Source: Oscillatoriophycideae cyanobacterium NC_groundwater_1537_Pr4_S-0.65um_50_18 (GTDB lineage: Bacteria > Cyanobacteriota > Cyanobacteriia > Elainellales > Elainellaceae). Taken from it: a stretch of DNA of 64,000 bases. The DNA lies in assembly GCA_016208305.1 (NCBI GenBank), contig JACQYI010000071.1, forward strand, positions 1 through 64,000, given 5' to 3'. Each line of letters begins with the position of its first letter. Position 1 is the stretch's first letter. Positions 45,270-54,878 of this stretch are shown here, piece after piece. Made by a program: the position numbers and the translations under genes. The notes beneath the pieces were generated by a model, which had not been told where the DNA came from, ran no database searches, and worked only from the letters and a program-made list of their open reading frames with translations.

Positions 45270-46613
45270 TCAGTTCTGATCTTCATTCATCATATTGCTC
45301 GACGTCCTTTCTGATGCGCCACTCACCAGCGTGTAAATTCCCGCCAGCAGCACCCAGCCGATCACGTTGAGTCTGGCATCAAATATTGGCACATCAAACA
45401 GGGCAAAAGCAACGCAGCCCCAAAACGCCGCCAAATAGCCTAAGAGGATGGCGCGATCGCTCGGCGGGATCTGCTGCAAGATTAAGGCTCTGACACCCCG
45501 AAAGCAGAGATAGCCCACCCAAAAGCTGAAGGCCAGCGCTAGCACAATGCCCCCCTCGCAGCCCAGCATTAACCATAAATTATGAGGATGGCCGACATAG
45601 GTTTCCTGGAGATTTAGCCCCACAATGCGAGAGGGGTAGAGAAACTTATAGTTACCCAATCCCCAGCCCAGCAGCGGTCGCTCTCGCATCAAGTCCAGCG
45701 CGATTCTCCAGATCACCAGCCGAGATTCGTCCGTCCAGTTGCCCCAAAGCTGCGATCGCCCCCCAATACCCAGAGCAGTAACGCCTGCGCCAATGCCCAC
45801 CAGGCCAACCAGTCCTCCCCAGACGATCGCCCGACTGGCTTTGGTGCTGGCCTGGATACTAGCCTTAGGACTAAATTGTGTCACGAGGCCAAAGAGAACT
45901 AGCTGCGAAACCGCCACCAGCAAACCGTTGCGAGAGCCAGAGCAAAAGATGCCTAAGAGATTAATAAAGGTGCCACCATAGAGCCAGCCCGGATGGGAGA
46001 ATCGCTGCGCCCAGCCTTTAGCGGGAGCGATCGCACTAGACCGCCGCAAGCTGTGACAAACAATTAGCCCCAGCCCCAGCCCCAGCAACACGACCAGATA
46101 GGAGGCTAGCGCATTGGGATGGTCAAAGGTGACTAATGCCCTGCCTGCATGGGGACGCATTCGAATCCATTTGATCACCGGAATGCGCTGAAGCGGGCGT
46201 GGTATCCAGCTTGCCCTGAGAATGTAATCTCCCAAGGCCAAAAGATTGAGCGGGATAGCCGCAATCACCATGCCAAAAGCCAACTGCTCCAGCCGCTCGG
46301 CTCCCCGCAAAAGGTAGGGCAGAAAAGCAAACAGCAGGAAAAAGGGCAAGTAGTTAGTCAACTGCAAAAAAGCTTCACCCCGATCGAAAGCAAACAAGCC
46401 GCTGATCACCATCAGGCCGCTGATTAGCCAGAGGCCGTTGCGGGTGAAGGAGTCGAGGAGCGATCGCCTAAAAGTCTTCAGCAAATAGATCAGCGCTACC
46501 CCAATGCCCACAAAGCTGAGGTAGCTCAAGTAGGGGAGGCTAAACAAACCTGCCGCAAATAGGCGATCGTACAGATTTAGATCGCGCTTCAACCGACTGG
46601 GCTGCTCCTTCAT
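45270..46613 (-). CDS. O-antigen ligase/polymerase (Wzy/WaaL-like) membrane protein
   Basis: 447 residues with about 10-12 transmembrane helices. The large periplasmic loop has RLVIWRIALDLMRERPLLG, then GHPHNLWLMLGCEGG, the typical O-antigen ligase/polymerase signature. It probably polymerises or ligates lipid-linked sugar units outside the plasma membrane. It lies 16 bp after the WbaP-like gene stop. ATG 46613 is preferred over the TTG-started frame at 46655, which would overlap that gene. Confidence 0.88.
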   Translation of the reverse strand: MKEQPSRLKRDLNLYDRLFAAGLFSLPYLSYLSFVGIGVALIYLLKTFRRSLLDSFTRNGLWLISGLMVISGLFAFDRGEAFLQLTNYLPFFLLFAFLPYLLRGAERLEQLAFGMVIAAIPLNLLALGDYILRASWIPRPLQRIPVIKWIRMRPHAGRALVTFDHPNALASYLVVLLGLGLGLIVCHSLRRSSAIAPAKGWAQRFSHPGWLYGGTFINLLGIFCSGSRNGLLVAVSQLVLFGLVTQFSPKASIQASTKASRAIVWGGLVGLVGIGAGVTALGIGGRSQLWGNWTDESRLVIWRIALDLMRERPLLGWGLGNYKFLYPSRIVGLNLQETYVGHPHNLWLMLGCEGGIVLALAFSFWVGYLCFRGVRALILQQIPPSDRAILLGYLAAFWGCVAFALFDVPIFDARLNVIGWVLLAGIYTLVSGASERTSSNMMNEDQN

Positions 46614-46629
46614 CCGCCTTTCCTCTGCG

Positions 46630-48072
46630 CTAATACGCCCCTTCTCCGGTCGCAACGACCCAGATCGTCCGAATCAAGATGTAAATATCTAGCCAAACCG
46701 ACCAGTTGCGGACATAGTAAGCATCCAAATTGACCCGTTCTTGGTAGGTAATATTATTGCGGCCTGACACCTGCCACAGCCCCGTCAATCCAGGAATCAC
46801 CTTAGTATAGAGGGGAAACTTATCGCCGTAGCGTTCAATTTCTTCATCGACGATCGGGCGAGGCCCCACCAAACTCATCTCGCCTCGGAGAATGTTCCAA
46901 AGCTGGGGCAGCTCATCTAGACTTGTCCGCCGCAGAAACTTGCCAATGCGCGTGACGCGTGGATCGTAGCGGAGCTTCTGGTCTTTCGTCCAATTTTCTC
47001 GCAGTTCGGGATGCTGGCTGAGATATTCTTCCAAAATCTTAGAAGCATTGGGCACCATCGTGCGAAACTTCCAAGCCTTAAAGTGTTTGCCTCCTAGCCC
47101 AATCCGCGTTTGTCGATAAAAAATTGAGCCGCGGGAGTCTAGCTTAATCAAAACGGCAATTACACAGATCAGCGGGAGGATCAGCAACCCGCCCACCAGC
47201 GTCGCGGCCAGGTCAATGGAAAATTTGGCAAAGCGAGGACCCGGCATCAACAGCCGTTGGCGCACCTCCAGACCCAAAACGCCCCCCATGTCTTTGGCAG
47301 AAACCCAGAGGCTAGAAAACTCAAACAAATCGGGAATGATCAGCAGATGGGCAAAGGCAATGCCGTAATCTTCGATCAGGCGAATTAGGCGATCGCGCGG
47401 CACACCCGGCATCGCGACGATCGCATAAGGAATTTTGCGGGTACGCGCCAAGGCGGGAGCCATCTCGACACCGCCGACCACAGGCACACCATGCAGAAAG
47501 CCCTGCTTCTTCGGGTTGTCATCTAACATGAGAACGGGCTTGAGGCCAATGCCCGGACGCTGCTTTAAAGTCTGGATCACCATCTCTCCCGTCTTGCCTG
47601 CCCCCAGCACCATGACGGGGTAGCCCCACCAGCGACAGGGGGCAAAAATCAGCCGTACCAGGGCGCGAAAGGTTAGCACCAGCACGATCGAGACGATCCA
47701 GGCTGTAATAAACACTTCCCGCGAATAAATTTCGCCTTCGCGCCGCAAAAACAGCGTCGCCACCAAAGCCATGTAGATCAGCGTTGTCGAGAGGCTTGTC
47801 CAGCGCAGCTCATCGACCGGACTGTTGGCAACGCCAGGATAAAGACCGACGATCGCATAGGCTAGGATAAACAGCGCCAGCATTGGGCATAGCTGCCAGT
47901 AAACTGATGGGTGAAACTGATCTTCCACCAGCATCCGCATCTGGACACTGCCAATCCAGGCAAGGCTGAGCGCCAACACATCGGCACCAATCATCAGTGC
48001 AAAGGTCGGCCAGGAACGGGTAGATATAGAGATCGCCAAAATAGCGGGTTGTAACGCGCGATTAAGTTGCAT
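46630..48072 (-). CDS. Polyprenyl glycosylphosphotransferase (WbaP-like)
   Basis: 480 residues: four to five N-terminal helices, a CoA-binding-like middle domain ([15 protein letters not shown]), a further membrane segment and the C-terminal catalytic bacterial sugar transferase domain ([50 protein letters not shown]). It starts exopolysaccharide or O-antigen repeat-unit synthesis by moving a sugar phosphate to undecaprenyl phosphate. It is the second gene of the operon, 23 bp after the GT4 gene. Confidence 0.93.
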   Translation of the reverse strand: MQLNRALQPAILAISISTRSWPTFALMIGADVLALSLAWIGSVQMRMLVEDQFHPSVYWQLCPMLALFILAYAIVGLYPGVANSPVDELRWTSLSTTLIYMALVATLFLRREGEIYSREVFITAWIVSIVLVLTFRALVRLIFAPCRWWGYPVMVLGAGKTGEMVIQTLKQRPGIGLKPVLMLDDNPKKQGFLHGVPVVGGVEMAPALARTRKIPYAIVAMPGVPRDRLIRLIEDYGIAFAHLLIIPDLFEFSSLWVSAKDMGGVLGLEVRQRLLMPGPRFAKFSIDLAATLVGGLLILPLICVIAVLIKLDSRGSIFYRQTRIGLGGKHFKAWKFRTMVPNASKILEEYLSQHPELRENWTKDQKLRYDPRVTRIGKFLRRTSLDELPQLWNILRGEMSLVGPRPIVDEEIERYGDKFPLYTKVIPGLTGLWQVSGRNNITYQERVNLDAYYVRNWSVWLDIYILIRTIWVVATGEGAY

Positions 48073-48095
48073 TGCAATACATTTTCCTCACGCTA

Positions 48096-49286
48096 CTACT
48101 GTATGCCATGTCTGCCGTTCTTCTGCTGGAATTTTGACCATTTCGCCTCAACAAACCCAGAAAACTGCTGACGGAACCGCTCTGGAGCATATTTTTCGGC
48201 ATTTTGTCGCAGCAGATCGGCACTGAAGTAGTAAGCCCCTGACTCAAACAAACGCACAGATGCCATCAAGCTTTCCACCGTTTGTTCCGGAAAAAACAGC
48301 CCTGTTTTCTCAGAAATCACAGTTTCGGTAATGCCGCCCCGGCCATAGGCAATCACAGGCGCTCCGGCGGCCTGAGCCTCTACCGCCGCAATGCCAAAAT
48401 CTTCAGCCGCCGCATAGACAAATGCCTTGCAGCGCTGCATATAGTTGACGATCACTTCCTCAGGCTGGTGCCGCATCAGATGAATATTAGGCTGAGCGAT
48501 CGCCGCCAGCCTCGACCAGTCGGCTCCATCTCCAATCACCACTAATGGCAGCCCCAGCCGATTAAAGGCTTCTACAATCAAATCCACTCGCTTGTAGGGC
48601 ACAAATCGAGCCAGCGTAAAGTAGAAATCCTCGCGCTGGGTCTGGGGGTAAAAGCGATCGACCGCTACAGGCGGATAGATCACCTGAGCCGATCGTCGAT
48701 AGGTTTTCCAAATACGCTGCGCCACGTAGCGAGAGTTAGCAGCAAAATGATCGACGCGATTGGCACTCGCCAAGTCCCAGAGCCTTAGGTAATGCAGAAT
48801 GGCCTGAGCCATCAGAGATTTAACGCCGCGATTGAGCCTTGCCCCTTGCAAATACTGCTGTTGCAGATCCCAGGCGTAGCGCATGGGCGTATGCATGTAG
48901 CAGAGATGGAGCTGATCAGGCCGCGTAATCACGCCTTTGGCGACAGCATGACTGCTAGAGAGAATTAGATCATAAGATGAGACATCTAGCTGCTCGATCG
49001 CCAGAGGCATCAAGGGCAGATAGGCGCGAAAGTGGCGCTGGGCAAAGGGCAGATGTTGCAGGAAAGAGGTTTTGACTGATTTGTGCTGAATAAATTCCCG
49101 CAGATTGTCTGGCAAAAACTCGACCAGGCTAAACAAGTCAGCTTGGGGGTGCAGATCCAGCATTTGCTCCACCACTCGTTCTGATCCGGCATAGGTCACA
49201 AGCCACTCGTGAATGACTGCAGTTCTGATATTTGTGGCGCTATGAATAGATCCGCCTGTAACTCTATCTGTAACTCCGTCTGTCAT
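48096..49286 (-). CDS. GT4-family glycosyltransferase
   Basis: About 396 residues, GT-B fold. N-terminal VIHEWLVTYAGSERVVEQML (glycine-rich acceptor region); donor site with FTLARFVPYKRVDLIVEA and the E-x7-E motif in AAEDFGIAAVEAQAAG. It adds a sugar (often mannose) to a lipid-linked oligosaccharide and begins the exopolysaccharide operon. The N-terminal 15 residues are Thr/Asp-rich and encoded by imperfect short repeats; GTG 49295 or a later start are alternatives. Confidence 0.9.
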   Translation of the reverse strand: MTDGVTDRVTGGSIHSATNIRTAVIHEWLVTYAGSERVVEQMLDLHPQADLFSLVEFLPDNLREFIQHKSVKTSFLQHLPFAQRHFRAYLPLMPLAIEQLDVSSYDLILSSSHAVAKGVITRPDQLHLCYMHTPMRYAWDLQQQYLQGARLNRGVKSLMAQAILHYLRLWDLASANRVDHFAANSRYVAQRIWKTYRRSAQVIYPPVAVDRFYPQTQREDFYFTLARFVPYKRVDLIVEAFNRLGLPLVVIGDGADWSRLAAIAQPNIHLMRHQPEEVIVNYMQRCKAFVYAAAEDFGIAAVEAQAAGAPVIAYGRGGITETVISEKTGLFFPEQTVESLMASVRLFESGAYYFSADLLRQNAEKYAPERFRQQFSGFVEAKWSKFQQKNGRHGIQ

Positions 49287-49402
49287 GCCATCCACGCCAC
49301 AAGCTCCTACACCGACTCTCCTGTTCAGAGATTGTCGCAGAGTTGGGGAATGTTCCCGCGATGCAGCCGGAAAATTTATTTAGGCGAGGCGGGTTCACAG
49401 CC

Positions 49403-49858
49403 TTAGCGTCGGGTGTAGGCGACCATTGAAACGCCCAAAATCACCAGTACAACTCCAGCAATTCGGGTCGGACTGGCCGCATAGCGAGTTAGACCGATCG
49501 CCCCATAGTGATCCAGAAACAGGGCAGCAATCATTTGTCCGGCGATCGTCAGTCCTAGCGCCAGGGCAGCACCAATTCTGGGTGTCGCAAAAATCGTTGA
49601 CCAGACATAAAAAGTACCCAGACAACCCCCAATCCACATCCACCAGGAAGTTTGAGCCAGAGAAGTCCAGGCAGGCACCGGATACCGCGCCGCAAAACAG
49701 ATTACCAGCGAGGCCAGAGTACCCGCCAGATATGAAATAAAAGTCACCTGCATCGGTTCTCCCACATAGCGCCGCAGCAGGGTATTTAGCGCCACTTGAA
49801 CGGGTAGAACTGCCCCCCCGATGAGAGCCGCTAACAGATAAATTGTGCGTCCGTCCAT
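49403..49858 (-). CDS. DMT-superfamily small transporter (DUF606/YdcZ-like)
   Basis: 151 residues with about five hydrophobic helices, matching the half-size DUF606 members of the drug/metabolite transporter superfamily (GGAVLPVQVALNTLLRRYVG, WWMWIGGCLGTFYVW). Being short, it probably dimerises. The substrate is unknown. It is divergent from a MarR regulator with an operator-like palindrome between them, so it is probably controlled by that protein. Confidence 0.85.
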   Translation of the reverse strand: MDGRTIYLLAALIGGAVLPVQVALNTLLRRYVGEPMQVTFISYLAGTLASLVICFAARYPVPAWTSLAQTSWWMWIGGCLGTFYVWSTIFATPRIGAALALGLTIAGQMIAALFLDHYGAIGLTRYAASPTRIAGVVLVILGVSMVAYTRR

Positions 49859-50002
49859 CTTGACTCCTCGTTGTAATTAAACTGGGTGACTAGACTTGCA
49901 AATTATGATTTTTGAATTGGGTTTAGTGGGGGCTGCGCCCTCGTCAAACCTAAAATCTGTGAGAGATCTATTTATCTTGACATTAAGTATCTTTTTAAGA
50001 AG

Positions 50003-50020
50003 TATCTTGATATCAAGATA
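50003..50020. promoter_or_regulatory. MarR operator-like palindrome
   Basis: TATCTTGATATCAAGATA is a perfect 18-bp palindrome 72 bp before the marR-type gene. Related half-sites occur at 49974-49990 and 50055-50075, and a TTGACA hexamer lies at 49977. The size and spacing fit a MarR dimer site controlling both divergent genes. Confidence 0.65.
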
Positions 50021-50091
50021 TTTAATATCGAGATTATAGCATTTGTCTTAGCGTTAAGATACTTGGCATCAAGCAATTTAGCCAGGGGTAT

Positions 50092-50589
50092 ATGAACAGC
50101 GATCCAGTCGATAAAATCTTGGCGCAATGGCAGCGAGAGCGTCCTGACTTGGATGTTTCACCGATGGCGATCGTCGGTAGAGTGGGGCGGCTGTCTAAGT
50201 ATTTCGATCGAGCCATCCAGTCAACCTTCTCGGAGTTTGGGTTACAGAGTGGAGAATTTGATGTCTTGGCCACCCTGCGGCGATCGGGTCGGCCTTACCA
50301 GCTTTCACCCACTGAATTGTTCAATATGCTAATGGTGTCGTCGGGCACCATGACGCATCGGATCGATCGCCTAGAAAAAACGGAGTTGGTCAAGCGCATT
50401 CCCGATCCTGACGATCGCCGAGGAATGTTGATTACCTTAACCGATAAAGGCTTTGAGTTAATCGAGGCGGCTGTCACTGCCCATGTCGCCAATGAACACC
50501 GCATTCTTAGCGTGTTGCAAGAGTCAGAGCGGGAAAGCTTGACGCGACTGCTGCGTCAGCTTTTGCTGTCGTTTGAAGAGGAAAGGTAA
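50092..50589 (+). CDS. MarR-family transcriptional regulator
   Basis: 165 residues with a winged helix (about 40-130): FDVLATLRRSG, LSPTELFNMLMVSSGTMTHRIDRLEKTELVKRIPDPDDRRGMLITLTDKG. These usually repress efflux or stress genes until a ligand binds. The perfect palindrome upstream and the divergent DMT transporter suggest autoregulation and control of that transporter. Confidence 0.92.
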   Translation: MNSDPVDKILAQWQRERPDLDVSPMAIVGRVGRLSKYFDRAIQSTFSEFGLQSGEFDVLATLRRSGRPYQLSPTELFNMLMVSSGTMTHRIDRLEKTELVKRIPDPDDRRGMLITLTDKGFELIEAAVTAHVANEHRILSVLQESERESLTRLLRQLLLSFEEER

Positions 50590-50641
50590 TCCTTTGATTT
50601 TGTGTCGGTGTGAGGGCAATCGCGTGATTGGCTAGGGCAAC

Positions 50642-50672
50642 AAAAAAGGGCTAGAGACAAATCTCCAGCCCT
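50642..50672 (-). terminator. Intrinsic terminator of typA
   Basis: Read on the minus strand, an 11-position stem with one mismatch (AGGGCTGGAGA with TCTCTAGCCCT) is followed by TTTTTTG. It lies 28 bp after the typA stop. Confidence 0.88.
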
Positions 50673-50700
50673 CTTAGAAATGATTACTGAACCCGGCGAT

Positions 50701-52491
50701 CTAGCGTTTCGCCAGTTTCTTGGAAACCTTACGCAGACGAATCGACTTCGGCGTAACTTCCAGCAGTTCATCAGAGCCGATGTATTCCAGCGCCCGTTCT
50801 AGATTCATATCGATCGGGGTCTGAAGCTGCACCAGTTCCTCACCGCCAGAGGCGCGATGGTTGGTGAGCTGCTTGGCTTTACAGACGTTCAGTTCCAAGT
50901 CCTGCTGACGATTGTGTTCACCCACAATCATGCCTTTGTAGACTTTGGTTCCGGGCGAGATAAAGAAAGCGCCTCGGTCTTCAGCATTCTTCATCGCATA
51001 GAAGGTAGAAACGCCTTCCTCAAAGGAGATCAGCACGCCATTGCGACGGGTTTCAAATTCGCCAATGATGGGACGATAGTCGAGGAAACTGTGGTTCATG
51101 ATGCCGTCGCCGCGCGTCAGACGCATGAACTCACCCCGGAAGCCAATCAAGCCGCGTGCCGGAATGACAAACTCTAGCTGCGTGCGGCCATTACCGCCCA
51201 CCTGCATATCCTGCATTTCGCCCTTACGCTGACCTAGCCGCTCGATACAGCCGCCGACTGCCTCTTCTGGCACATCCAGCACCAACTGCTCAAAAGGTTC
51301 GCAGGGTCGTCCGCCCACTTCGCGGTAGATCACTTCAGGCTTAGACACCTGAAACTCATAACCTTCGCGGCGCATGGTTTCAATCAAAATGCCCAAGTGC
51401 AATTCACCCCGACCTGCAACCGCCAGTTTGTCCGGCGAGTCGGTATCTTCTACGCGCAATGCCACATTGGTTTCTAGCTCACGCATGAGGCGATCGCGCA
51501 CCTGACGAGAGGTGACAAAGGTGCCTTCTTGGCCGCAGAAGGGCGAGTCGTTGACCGAAAAGGTCATCTGCAAGGTTGGCTCATCCACTTTGATCAGCGG
51601 CAAAGCCTGCGGATTTGTGGGGTCGGTAATGGTTTCACCAATGTTGGCATCGGCAAAGCCCGTAATCGCAACAATGTTGCCTGCCGAAGAGGTAGGCATC
51701 TCGACGCGCTTCAGACCATCGAAACCCAACAGCTTCGTGATTTTTGCTTTGACGATCGAGCCATCTTCCTTCACCAGAGCCGCTTGCTGACCCATGTTAA
51801 TGACGCCGTTGTGGATCTTGCCAATGACAATTCGACCCAAATAGTCGGAGTAATCCAACGTCGTCACCTGAAGCTGAAGCGGCTTTTCAGGATCGCCTAC
51901 TGGGGGTGGAACATGCTGAAGAATCGCCTCAAACATCGGCTTCATGTCGGTCGATTCTTCTTCTAGAGCATTCTTGGCATAGCCCGCCAACCCTGAAGCA
52001 AACAGGTAAAAGAAATCGCACTGGGCATCATCTGCACCCAGTTCTAAGAAAAGATCTAGCACTTTGTCGATCGCACCGTGGGGATCAGCCTGAGGGCGAT
52101 CGATTTTGTTAACCACGACGATCGGGCGCAACCCTTTTTCCAACGCTTTCTTTAGCACAAAACGAGTTTGAGGCATTGGCCCTTCGTTGGCATCCACAAT
52201 CAAGATGCAGCCATCGACCATGCCCAAAACCCGCTCTACTTCGCCGCCGAAGTCAGCGTGTCCGGGGGTGTCTACAATATTGATGAGTGTCTCACCATAG
52301 CGCACGGCAGTATTCTTAGACAGAATCGTAATGCCCCGCTCCCGCTCCAAGGTGTTGGAGTCCATGACGCAATCCGGAACCTCTTCGCCCTCACGGAATG
52401 TGCCGGACTGTCGCAGCAGAGCATCAACGAGCGTAGTTTTGCCGTGGTCAACATGAGCAATGATGGCAACATTGCGAATAGGCAGAGTCAT
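50701..52491 (-). CDS. typA: TypA/BipA ribosome-associated GTPase
   Basis: 596 residues, family length. G1 [15 protein letters not shown]3 [13 protein letters not shown]4 [11 protein letters not shown]-like domains and the C-terminal BipA domain ([22 protein letters not shown]). It acts in translation and ribosome assembly under stress. It is monocistronic with its own terminator. ATG 52491 starts directly with [15 protein letters not shown]. Confidence 0.97.
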   Translation of the reverse strand: MTLPIRNVAIIAHVDHGKTTLVDALLRQSGTFREGEEVPDCVMDSNTLERERGITILSKNTAVRYGETLINIVDTPGHADFGGEVERVLGMVDGCILIVDANEGPMPQTRFVLKKALEKGLRPIVVVNKIDRPQADPHGAIDKVLDLFLELGADDAQCDFFYLFASGLAGYAKNALEEESTDMKPMFEAILQHVPPPVGDPEKPLQLQVTTLDYSDYLGRIVIGKIHNGVINMGQQAALVKEDGSIVKAKITKLLGFDGLKRVEMPTSSAGNIVAITGFADANIGETITDPTNPQALPLIKVDEPTLQMTFSVNDSPFCGQEGTFVTSRQVRDRLMRELETNVALRVEDTDSPDKLAVAGRGELHLGILIETMRREGYEFQVSKPEVIYREVGGRPCEPFEQLVLDVPEEAVGGCIERLGQRKGEMQDMQVGGNGRTQLEFVIPARGLIGFRGEFMRLTRGDGIMNHSFLDYRPIIGEFETRRNGVLISFEEGVSTFYAMKNAEDRGAFFISPGTKVYKGMIVGEHNRQQDLELNVCKAKQLTNHRASGGEELVQLQTPIDMNLERALEYIGSDELLEVTPKSIRLRKVSKKLAKR

Positions 52492-52518
52492 AAAAAAGTT
52501 CCGGTAGTGAAATGTAGG

Positions 52519-52542
52519 AGAAGCCTTACTAGAAGCCTTACT
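52519..52542. repeat. 12-bp tandem duplication upstream of typA
   Basis: AGAAGCCTTACT occurs twice in a row, within 50 bp of the typA start. Confidence 0.9.
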
Positions 52543-52691
52543 AGGTGATCTACTGCTTCTTAATAGAATTTTCCTTGTTTTTAGAAGAAATCCCGTGTAA
52601 AGAAGCCGTCATGATCTTATCTTAACTGTTCGTAAAATAACTGGCTTTCTTCAGGCTTTGTTTGCAGCCGCTCTCATTATGGATGTCAGAC

Positions 52692-52824
52692 CTCAGTAGA
52701 TCGCAAAGCCCTCCTCAATTTTTCTAAAAGTTGGATTTCAAAGGCGCTCTGCGCCTTTGAAATCCAACTTTTAGGGTTTTGTGGCGCGCGGAGCGCGCCA
52801 CAAAACCCTAGCAATCTACCGAAC
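52692..52824. repeat. Composite element: two palindromes bracketed by inverted CTCRGTAGATYG motifs
   Basis: CTCAGTAGATCGC (52692-52704) and, inverted, GTTCGGTAGATTGC (52811-52824) enclose two adjacent perfect palindromes. One has a 24-bp stem (52724-52747 / 52751-52774, TCT loop), the other an 18-bp stem (52772-52789 / 52793-52810, GGA loop). Both centres are GCGC-N3-GCGC. The element lies in the 398-bp gap between bestrophin and typA and has no coding capacity. Confidence 0.85.
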
Positions 52825-52850
52825 CACGCTGCATCAGTTCTGGCAGGGCA

Positions 52851-52876
52851 CAGATTTTCTACGCAGATTTTCTACA
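52851..52876. repeat. 13-bp tandem duplication
   Basis: CAGATTTTCTACG is followed directly by CAGATTTTCTACA, just after the bestrophin stop. Confidence 0.85.
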
Positions 52877-52889
52877 GAGGCAGGACAGC

Positions 52890-53807
52890 TTATGTTTCGT
52901 CTAAACCGCTGACGCTAACAGGTTCTAGCGTGATGATGTCATTGATATTGCGCTGCATCGTTTCGCAAAAGGTATCCAAAGGCAGATCGTTGGCATCACG
53001 GCCAAACGGGTTTTCAATTTCTAGCCCGATTTCTTCGATGCCAAACAGCGTAAAGCTAATGAGTGCGACGATCGCCCCCGTCAGCCACTGCAAGTCCCCC
53101 ACAAATTGAAACGGCAGCGTCAGGCAATAAATCAGCAGAAGCTGCTTGAGGTGAATGGCGTAAGCCAACGGAATAGGAGTCTTGAGAATGCGCTCACAGC
53201 CTCCCAAACAATCGACCATTTCATTCAAAGTTTTTAACAGCGTGTTGAGCTGGAACCCATCCAAACAGCCTCGCTGAAACTGCTGCTGCAAGTAATCTTG
53301 AATCCAGACCGCAATTTCTAACGGCGGATTATTCATAGTTTTGAGCGTCGAGTATCGGGCTTTAGACAGCAACGGCTCTAGCTCTGGGTTAACTGGCTCT
53401 TGGCGCAAATGCAGTTTCACCGCTACCGCAAAGGCGATCACCAGATGCAAAGTGGCGATCTTGGTGGTGCGATCGTGCAAATCTTTTTCCCGAATTGAAA
53501 CCCAAATGTTTCTCGCCAAGTTGCGAACAGAGTTAATCAGATTGCCCCAGAGCTTGCGTCCTTCCCAAAACCTCTCATAGGCCGTATTGGTGCGGAAGAC
53601 CAGCATGAGACCCAAAACAATATTGGGAATGACCCCTGCCAGAATGGGCAAAGCGACAGGCACCCCCAAGTAGTGGAGCCAAGAAACGAACAGTCCAAAC
53701 AGGCCACAGAGCAGCGTGCGTGAAAAAACGGCGGGCAAAACCGAACCGCGCAGCTTCAGCGCCGATCGCAGCCAATTTTTTTGGTTCCAAAAGACCTTAA
53801 GGGACAT
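52890..53807 (-). CDS. Bestrophin-family channel protein
   Basis: 305 residues of the bestrophin/UPF0187 family: helices at about 28-50 and 53-70, FRTNTAYERFWEGRKLWGNLINSVRN, and helices at about 220-260 (ALISFTLFGIEEIGLEIENPFG). Family members form pentameric anion or cation channels; algal relatives are linked to bicarbonate transport. The role here is unknown. It follows the last ABC permease gene by 90 bp and may share its transcript. Confidence 0.88.
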   Translation of the reverse strand: MSLKVFWNQKNWLRSALKLRGSVLPAVFSRTLLCGLFGLFVSWLHYLGVPVALPILAGVIPNIVLGLMLVFRTNTAYERFWEGRKLWGNLINSVRNLARNIWVSIREKDLHDRTTKIATLHLVIAFAVAVKLHLRQEPVNPELEPLLSKARYSTLKTMNNPPLEIAVWIQDYLQQQFQRGCLDGFQLNTLLKTLNEMVDCLGGCERILKTPIPLAYAIHLKQLLLIYCLTLPFQFVGDLQWLTGAIVALISFTLFGIEEIGLEIENPFGRDANDLPLDTFCETMQRNINDIITLEPVSVSGLDET

Positions 53808-53897
53808 AGAGACTTGGAGGGTTGAACATACTGCATTCTAGCCTTCCGTTATTTTTCCCACTTCGGGCTTGGGGCTTTGAATTTTGAAGTTTACAAC

Positions 53898-54878
53898 TTA
53901 TTTCTCGTAAGGCTGACCGCTGGCCGCAGGCGGAGTGGCTTTGCCGCCAAACCCTGCAAGAACAATGATGGTCAACAAGTAAGGAATGGCCTGATAGAGC
54001 TGAGTCGGAATCATCGCCAAGCCAGCACTCGCCGAAGCCAGACTGGCCGCCCGAATTTGCAGCGCCGTCCCTAGCCCAAACAGCAGCGAGGTGCCAAATG
54101 CACCCAGCGGCGTCCAGCGACCAAAAATCATGGCGGCCAGGGCAATGAAGCCGCGTCCGGCACTCATACGCAGCGTAAAAGAGCCAACCTGCTCTAGGGT
54201 CAGCCACACCCCCGCCAGTCCGGCGATCGCCCCACCCACGATCGTGCTAATGTAGCGCACCCGCTCTACGTTAATGCCCACGGTATCAGCCGCACGCGGA
54301 TGCTCCCCCACCGATCGCACATGCAAACCCCAAGGCGTATAAAACAGGACGTAGTGAATCACGCCCGTTAGCAGCAGCATGGTATAGACGATCGGCTGGT
54401 GGTTAAACAGCAAGTCGCCTAATACAGGAATCTGCCGCAGCCCCGGAATCGGTATTCGAGGGAACGTGCCCGGAGCCGTAGGGGCAGTGGCGGTCATCCA
54501 GCGCTGATAAATCCAGCCCGTCATGCCCCAAGCCAGCAGGTTGATCACCGTACCGCTAATGATTTGATCGGCCTTGAAGCGAATCGAGGTGATGCTGTGC
54601 AATCCGCCCAGCAGTGCCCCCGCCAAAATTCCGGCAATCACGCCCAGGCAGAGGCTGGCGATCTCTGCTGCCGGAATGCCTGCCGCCTGCAAGGGCGCAT
54701 AGAGATACATGGCCGTGAGCTGCGCCACTAGAGCACCCGTCAGCATCATGCCTTCAATGGCAATATTCACGACGCCTGCCCGCTCTGAGAGAATGCCTGC
54801 ATAAGCACCCAAGGCGATCGGCGTAGCAGTGATCAGCGCCAGCTTCAAAAAACCTGTGATTTCCTCCATTACCCCCAT
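53898..54878 (-). CDS. BMP-type (nucleoside-like) ABC transporter permease 2
   Basis: 326 residues, about eight helices, YufQ/NupC-like: PIALGAYAGILSERAGVVNIAIEGMMLTGAL and GINVERVRYISTIVGGAIAGLAG. It forms the inner-membrane channel with the permease encoded before it, overlapping that gene by 10 nt. ATG 54878; an internal ATG (MEEITGF) is possible. Confidence 0.9.
   Translation of the reverse strand: MGVMEEITGFLKLALITATPIALGAYAGILSERAGVVNIAIEGMMLTGALVAQLTAMYLYAPLQAAGIPAAEIASLCLGVIAGILAGALLGGLHSITSIRFKADQIISGTVINLLAWGMTGWIYQRWMTATAPTAPGTFPRIPIPGLRQIPVLGDLLFNHQPIVYTMLLLTGVIHYVLFYTPWGLHVRSVGEHPRAADTVGINVERVRYISTIVGGAIAGLAGVWLTLEQVGSFTLRMSAGRGFIALAAMIFGRWTPLGAFGTSLLFGLGTALQIRAASLASASAGLAMIPTQLYQAIPYLLTIIVLAGFGGKATPPAASGQPYEK

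Noticed and set aside
49921-49962. Further palindrome of the GC-centre class near 49.93 kb
   Set aside because: Arms GGTTT...AAACC and a GGGC-TGC-GCCC centre are suggestive, but several mismatches make membership uncertain.
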